This document shows, one piece after another, positions 5,406-8,658 of a DNA stretch of 8,658 bases. The position numbers were made by a program, and so were the translations under genes. The DNA comes from SIG710 sp045587665. Its GTDB lineage: Bacteria > Bacillota > Clostridia > Oscillospirales > CAG-272. How positions within the stretch are numbered: position 1 is the stretch's first letter; each line of letters opens with the position of its first letter. The stretch covers positions 1 to 8,658 of the forward strand of contig JAZNCT010000060.1 of the NCBI GenBank assembly GCA_045587665.1, written 5' to 3'. Below the pieces are notes generated by a model. That model did no database searches and was not told the DNA's origin. It saw only the letters and a program-made list of their open reading frames with translations.

Positions 5406-5410
5406 CCATA

Positions 5411-7063
5411 TTATTTTTTAGGAGCGCTGTCCTTCAGACCAACGATTTTGTTGAATGTGTTTTCGCTCTTCGTGTCTTTACAGAAATAGCCTGTTCTGAC
5501 AAACTGGAATTTTTCACCGGGCTCGGCAGACATAAGAGCAGGTTCGATCTTTGCGTTTTCGATCACAACAAGTGATTGGGGGTTAAGATAGTTGGCATAT
5601 TCGCCACTTGGAACCTCGTTCATATTTTCCTTTGTAAAGAGCTTGTCATATATCATCAGCTTTGCATCCTCGGCGTATTTTGCCGAGAGCCAATGTATAG
5701 TGCCCTTTATCTTGCGACCGTCAATGGGATTTCCGTTGCCTGCCTCAAGATCGGCGGTTGCGTGAATAAGCTTAACAGAGCCATCGTCGTTTTTCTCAAT
5801 TTCACCGCATTTAATAATATAAGCACCCATAAGTCTAACTTCGCCTTCAGGCTTCATACGGAAGAATTTCGGAGGAGGAACCTCGGCAAAATCATCGGCG
5901 TCGATATATATTTCGCGAGTAAACTTAACAGGCCTTGTTCCTGCATTTTCGGCTGTTGGGTTGTTGGGAAGCTCAAAAATCTCTTCCTTATCCTCGGGAT
6001 AGTTGTCGATAACAACCTTAATAGGCTTTTGAATTGCAATTCTGCGGTTGGCTGTGCTGTTCAGCTCCTCTCGTATGCAATGCTCTAGCACGCTGTAATC
6101 CACCATGCTGTTGGACTTTGCAACACCTATGCGAGAGCAGAAATCAAGGATAGAAGCTGCAGTGTATCCGCGGCGGCGAAGACCGCAAAGAGTAGGCATA
6201 CGTGGGTCATCCCAGCCGTCAACAAGCTTTTCTTCAACCAGATAGCGGAGGAAACGCTTGCTCATAACCGTATGAGTCATGTTAAGACGTGCAAATTCTA
6301 TCTGTCTGGGCTTTGAGGGAACTGTAACGTTCCGGATAACCCAATCGTAAAGTGGCCTGTGGATCTCATATTCAAGCGAGCAGAGCGAATGTGTCACTCC
6401 TTCAAGTGCATCCTGGATAGGATGAGCAAAATCATACATAGGATAGATGCACCATTTGTTGCCCTGGCGATGATGCTCAATATAGCGGATTCTGTAGAGG
6501 ACAGGGTCTCTCATGCAAAAGTTGCCCGATGCCAGATCTATCTTAGCGCGAAGGGTATATTTTCCTTCAGGGAACTCTCCGTTTTTCATTCTTTCAAAAA
6601 GATCAAGGCTTTCCTCTATCGGTCTGTCTCTGAAGGGAGAAATTGCCGCATGGTTAAGATCTCCGCAATATTTGGGATCTCTGAAATCCTCTGCTGTCAG
6701 CTCACAAACATAGGCCAGTCCCTTTTTGATAAGCTCAACGGCAAGCTCGTAATCCTTTTCAAAATAGTCAGAGCCATAGTAAAAGCGATCGTCCCAATCA
6801 AAGCCGAGCCAGTGAATGTCCTCTTTGATCGCATCAACATATTCGGTATCTTCCTTTGCAGGGTTTGTGTCGTCCATACGAAGGTTGCAGAGTCCGCCCC
6901 ATTTTTCGGCTGTTCCAAAGTCGATGACAAGCGCTTTGCAATGTCCTATATGAAGATAACCGTTAGGCTCGGGAGGGAAGCGTGTGTGCACCTTCATCCC
7001 TGGATTTGCCGCAAGATCATCTTCGATTATCGCATCAATAAAATTACTGTTTCTTTCTTCCAT
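5411..7063 (-). CDS. glnS: Glutaminyl-tRNA synthetase
   Basis: This 550-residue class I synthetase joins glutamine to tRNA-Gln in the cytoplasm using ATP. The ATP-site signature RFPPEPNGYLHIGH (28-41) contains the HIGH motif at 38-41, and the second signature is VMSKR (266-270), the usual GlnRS form of KMSKS. LRMDDTNP (60-67) follows the first motif as in the GlnRS/GluRS family, and HRPLYDW (234-240) and PTLCGLRRRGYT are typical of GlnRS rather than GluRS. The two C-terminal beta-barrel anticodon domains occupy roughly 330-540. Length matches the bacterial enzyme (about 550). ATG at 7063 is chosen, not one seven codons upstream, because CAGGAG lies seven bases before it. It is the second gene of an operon, 32 bases after gltX. 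Its presence implies direct charging of tRNA-Gln rather than sole reliance on GatCAB amidation. Confidence 0.97.
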   Translation of the reverse strand: MEERNSNFIDAIIEDDLAANPGMKVHTRFPPEPNGYLHIGHCKALVIDFGTAEKWGGLCNLRMDDTNPAKEDTEYVDAIKEDIHWLGFDWDDRFYYGSDYFEKDYELAVELIKKGLAYVCELTAEDFRDPKYCGDLNHAAISPFRDRPIEESLDLFERMKNGEFPEGKYTLRAKIDLASGNFCMRDPVLYRIRYIEHHRQGNKWCIYPMYDFAHPIQDALEGVTHSLCSLEYEIHRPLYDWVIRNVTVPSKPRQIEFARLNMTHTVMSKRFLRYLVEEKLVDGWDDPRMPTLCGLRRRGYTAASILDFCSRIGVAKSNSMVDYSVLEHCIREELNSTANRRIAIQKPIKVVIDNYPEDKEEIFELPNNPTAENAGTRPVKFTREIYIDADDFAEVPPPKFFRMKPEGEVRLMGAYIIKCGEIEKNDDGSVKLIHATADLEAGNGNPIDGRKIKGTIHWLSAKYAEDAKLMIYDKLFTKENMNEVPSGEYANYLNPQSLVVIENAKIEPALMSAEPGEKFQFVRTGYFCKDTKSENTFNKIVGLKDSAPKK

Positions 7064-7095
7064 TTTATATCTCCTGTATCTCAAAAAATCGTGTG

Positions 7096-8658
7096 TTAAA
7101 GACTTGAGATCATAGTGTTTATACGTTCTGCTACCTTTTCTTTTCCGAGGATGTGCATAACTGTGTAAAGATCCGGTGCATTCATCTTGCCTGTAACTGC
7201 AACGCGAATAAACATACTCACATCAGCAACGCTTCCTTTAAAGGCATCGGGATTTGCTTTATATTCTTTCATATCAGCAGCAAATCCGAGAGAAGAAGCG
7301 ATATCCTTTATCTTTTCGAACCAAGTGTTCATGTCATCGGATTCGTCATAACCGCAAATAAAGGAACTAAGCACACTCTTTATATCTTCTCTTTCAAAAT
7401 TCTCGGGATAAGCATCGCAAACTTCAAAGAATTCGTCATAGAAAAAGCCCATATAATCCTTAACTTCACTCCAAACAGCAAAATCCTTTCTCGGTTTCTT
7501 GCCGCCCCTTCCTATAGCAAGAATAGCGATCGCCTTCTCCGGATCTCTCTCAAGAGCTACGGCAAATTGAGGGTCATATTCCTTTGCCCACTGCACAAGG
7601 AATGTATATACCTTTTCAGCATTCCAACGGCATATAACATTTTTGGAAACGTCATTGAGCTTGTTAAAATCAAAGAGACAGCCTGATGTGCTCATCTTTT
7701 TGATATTAAAGGGAAAGTCTAAATATGATTTGTCAGGATTAGCAGCGTGCCATTCTTCAAAATTGGAATTGAGCAGGGTCATAACATATTCCATAACGCA
7801 ATCAGGAGCGTATCCTATGCGCTTATAGTCTTCCATATTTGCGCCCATATCTCTCTTTGAAAGTTTTTTCTTTGAGCCGTTTTCATCAAGACGCATAAGC
7901 TGAGCAATATGGAGATATTTTGGCAGCTTAAAGCCAAGATATCTGAACAGCATAATATGCTTTGCAAGAGAGGGAAGCCATTCTTCGCCGCGGATAACGT
8001 GGGTCGTTCCCATAAGATGATCGTCAACAGCGTGGGCAAAGTGATAGGTAGGTATTCCGTCACTTTTCAGAAGAACAAAATCCTCATCGTTTTCGGGAAT
8101 TTCAAGCTTGCCTTTTATAAGGTCGGTGAAGGGCGTTCTCTTTTCGGGATCACCGTCGGCAAGGAGACGAAGAACAAAGGGGTTGCCTGCTTTGATATTA
8201 TTTTCAACTTCCTCTATAGTAAAGTTGCGGGCTTTCAGACGTTCTTGTTTTTGCTTCTCTGCGTCCTCATGCCAATCCTTGTTTTTTATCTCAGCCTTTT
8301 TGTCAACAGCATTTATTGCTTCAAGCTCTTCCTCGGTTGTAAAGCAGGGATATGCCTTTCCCTCGGATACAAGCTGCTTTGCATAAACGTGGTAGATAGG
8401 GCCTCGCTTGCTCTGCTTGTATGGACCGTAAATACCCTGGTCGCTGACAATTCCGTTTTCGTCGAGAATAGCACCCTCGTCAAAATTTATGCCATAATGT
8501 GCAAGGGTCTTTATAAGAGCCTCAGCCGCACCCTCTATCTCTCTCTTGTCGTCGGTATCTTCAATTCTCAAATAAAATACACCGTTGGTATCTTTCGCTG
8601 CTTTTCTTTCAATGAATGAAGCAAGTAAGCTTCCCATGTGAACGAAACCTGTAGGTGA
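7096..8658 (-). CDS. gltX: Glutamyl-tRNA synthetase, 5' end beyond the window
   Basis: The frame is open to the window end (520 residues visible) and no start codon is reached. It is a class I GluRS that joins glutamate to tRNA-Glu. The first signature is SPTGFVHMGS (visible residues 1-10), where HMGS replaces HIGH, followed by FYLRIEDTD. Further on come TYHFAHAVDDHLMGTTHVIRGEEWL in the catalytic core (about residues 200-222) and KLSKR (265-269; bases 7866-7852) as the KMSKS loop. The helical anticodon-binding domain fills the rest, ending MISSL. An ATG at 8637 falls inside the HMGS motif and so is not the start; only the first few residues (typically about 10) are missing. The single Cys in YPCF shows no zinc-binding set. 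It is probably the first gene of gltX-glnS. With GlnRS present, this GluRS should discriminate against tRNA-Gln; that is inference. Confidence 0.96.
   Translation of the reverse strand, partial: SPTGFVHMGSLLASFIERKAAKDTNGVFYLRIEDTDDKREIEGAAEALIKTLAHYGINFDEGAILDENGIVSDQGIYGPYKQSKRGPIYHVYAKQLVSEGKAYPCFTTEEELEAINAVDKKAEIKNKDWHEDAEKQKQERLKARNFTIEEVENNIKAGNPFVLRLLADGDPEKRTPFTDLIKGKLEIPENDEDFVLLKSDGIPTYHFAHAVDDHLMGTTHVIRGEEWLPSLAKHIMLFRYLGFKLPKYLHIAQLMRLDENGSKKKLSKRDMGANMEDYKRIGYAPDCVMEYVMTLLNSNFEEWHAANPDKSYLDFPFNIKKMSTSGCLFDFNKLNDVSKNVICRWNAEKVYTFLVQWAKEYDPQFAVALERDPEKAIAILAIGRGGKKPRKDFAVWSEVKDYMGFFYDEFFEVCDAYPENFEREDIKSVLSSFICGYDESDDMNTWFEKIKDIASSLGFAADMKEYKANPDAFKGSVADVSMFIRVAVTGKMNAPDLYTVMHILGKEKVAERINTMISSL

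Noticed and set aside
5576..6088. Plus-strand open frame opposite the 3' half of glnS
   Set aside because: Shadow of the synthetase codons, with no start signal or family resemblance.
6359..7099. Long plus-strand open frame opposite glnS
   Set aside because: It is fully antisense to a clear synthetase gene, has no ribosome site, and its protein shows no recognisable domain.
7909..8619. Long plus-strand open frame opposite gltX
   Set aside because: Antisense to conserved GluRS motifs, low-complexity hydrophobic product, no ribosome site or promoter evident.
1..8658. CRISPR array, insertion sequence or riboswitch
   Set aside because: No regularly spaced repeats, no transposase-like reading frame or terminal inverted repeats, and no conserved aptamer pattern were seen; any T-box leader of gltX would lie outside the window.

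Overview
The window looks like a low-to-mid GC chromosome of an anaerobic Firmicute, most likely class Clostridia (Oscillospirales/Ruminococcaceae-like). Reasons: strong AGGAGG-type ribosome sites, near-consensus sigma-A promoters, Gram-positive style lipoproteins, and the families DUF896/YnzC, DUF1294, DUF4358 plus a GluRS-GlnRS pair. No species can be named from the sequence alone.

Left part (1-2192) is AT-rich and accessory in flavour. On the minus strand a small ribbon-helix-helix (RHH) regulator (279-443) is followed 28 bases later by the 5' end of a TIR-domain gene (250-1), which runs off the window. This is a candidate defence or signalling module. Divergently, from a perfect-consensus promoter (TTGACA, 17 bp, TATAAT), a secreted lipoprotein with two copies of one domain is read (599-1537). 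A strong terminator (1718-1751) closes that unit, and a short four-TM membrane protein follows with its own promoter (1833-2192).

Middle part (2195-5360): a 6-phosphogluconolactonase-type beta-propeller lactonase is on the minus strand (2195-3163), ending 2 bases from the end of the membrane protein gene. A 250-base divergent control region separates it from a three-gene plus-strand operon (3414-5055). That operon encodes a membrane-anchored SGNH hydrolase, a DUF4358 lipoprotein and a DUF896/YnzC protein, and ends in a terminator at 5054-5085. The terminator stem also carries the stop codon of a convergent DUF1294 membrane protein (5067-5360, minus).

Right part (5361-8658): minus-strand gltX (5' end beyond the window) is followed after 32 bases by glnS. 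A 14-bp perfect hairpin lies between glnS and the DUF1294 gene. Together gltX and glnS would directly charge tRNA-Glu and tRNA-Gln, a route that is not universal among Firmicutes. The most intriguing item is the RHH-TIR pair at the left edge. No CRISPR array, tRNA, rRNA or insertion sequence was seen.
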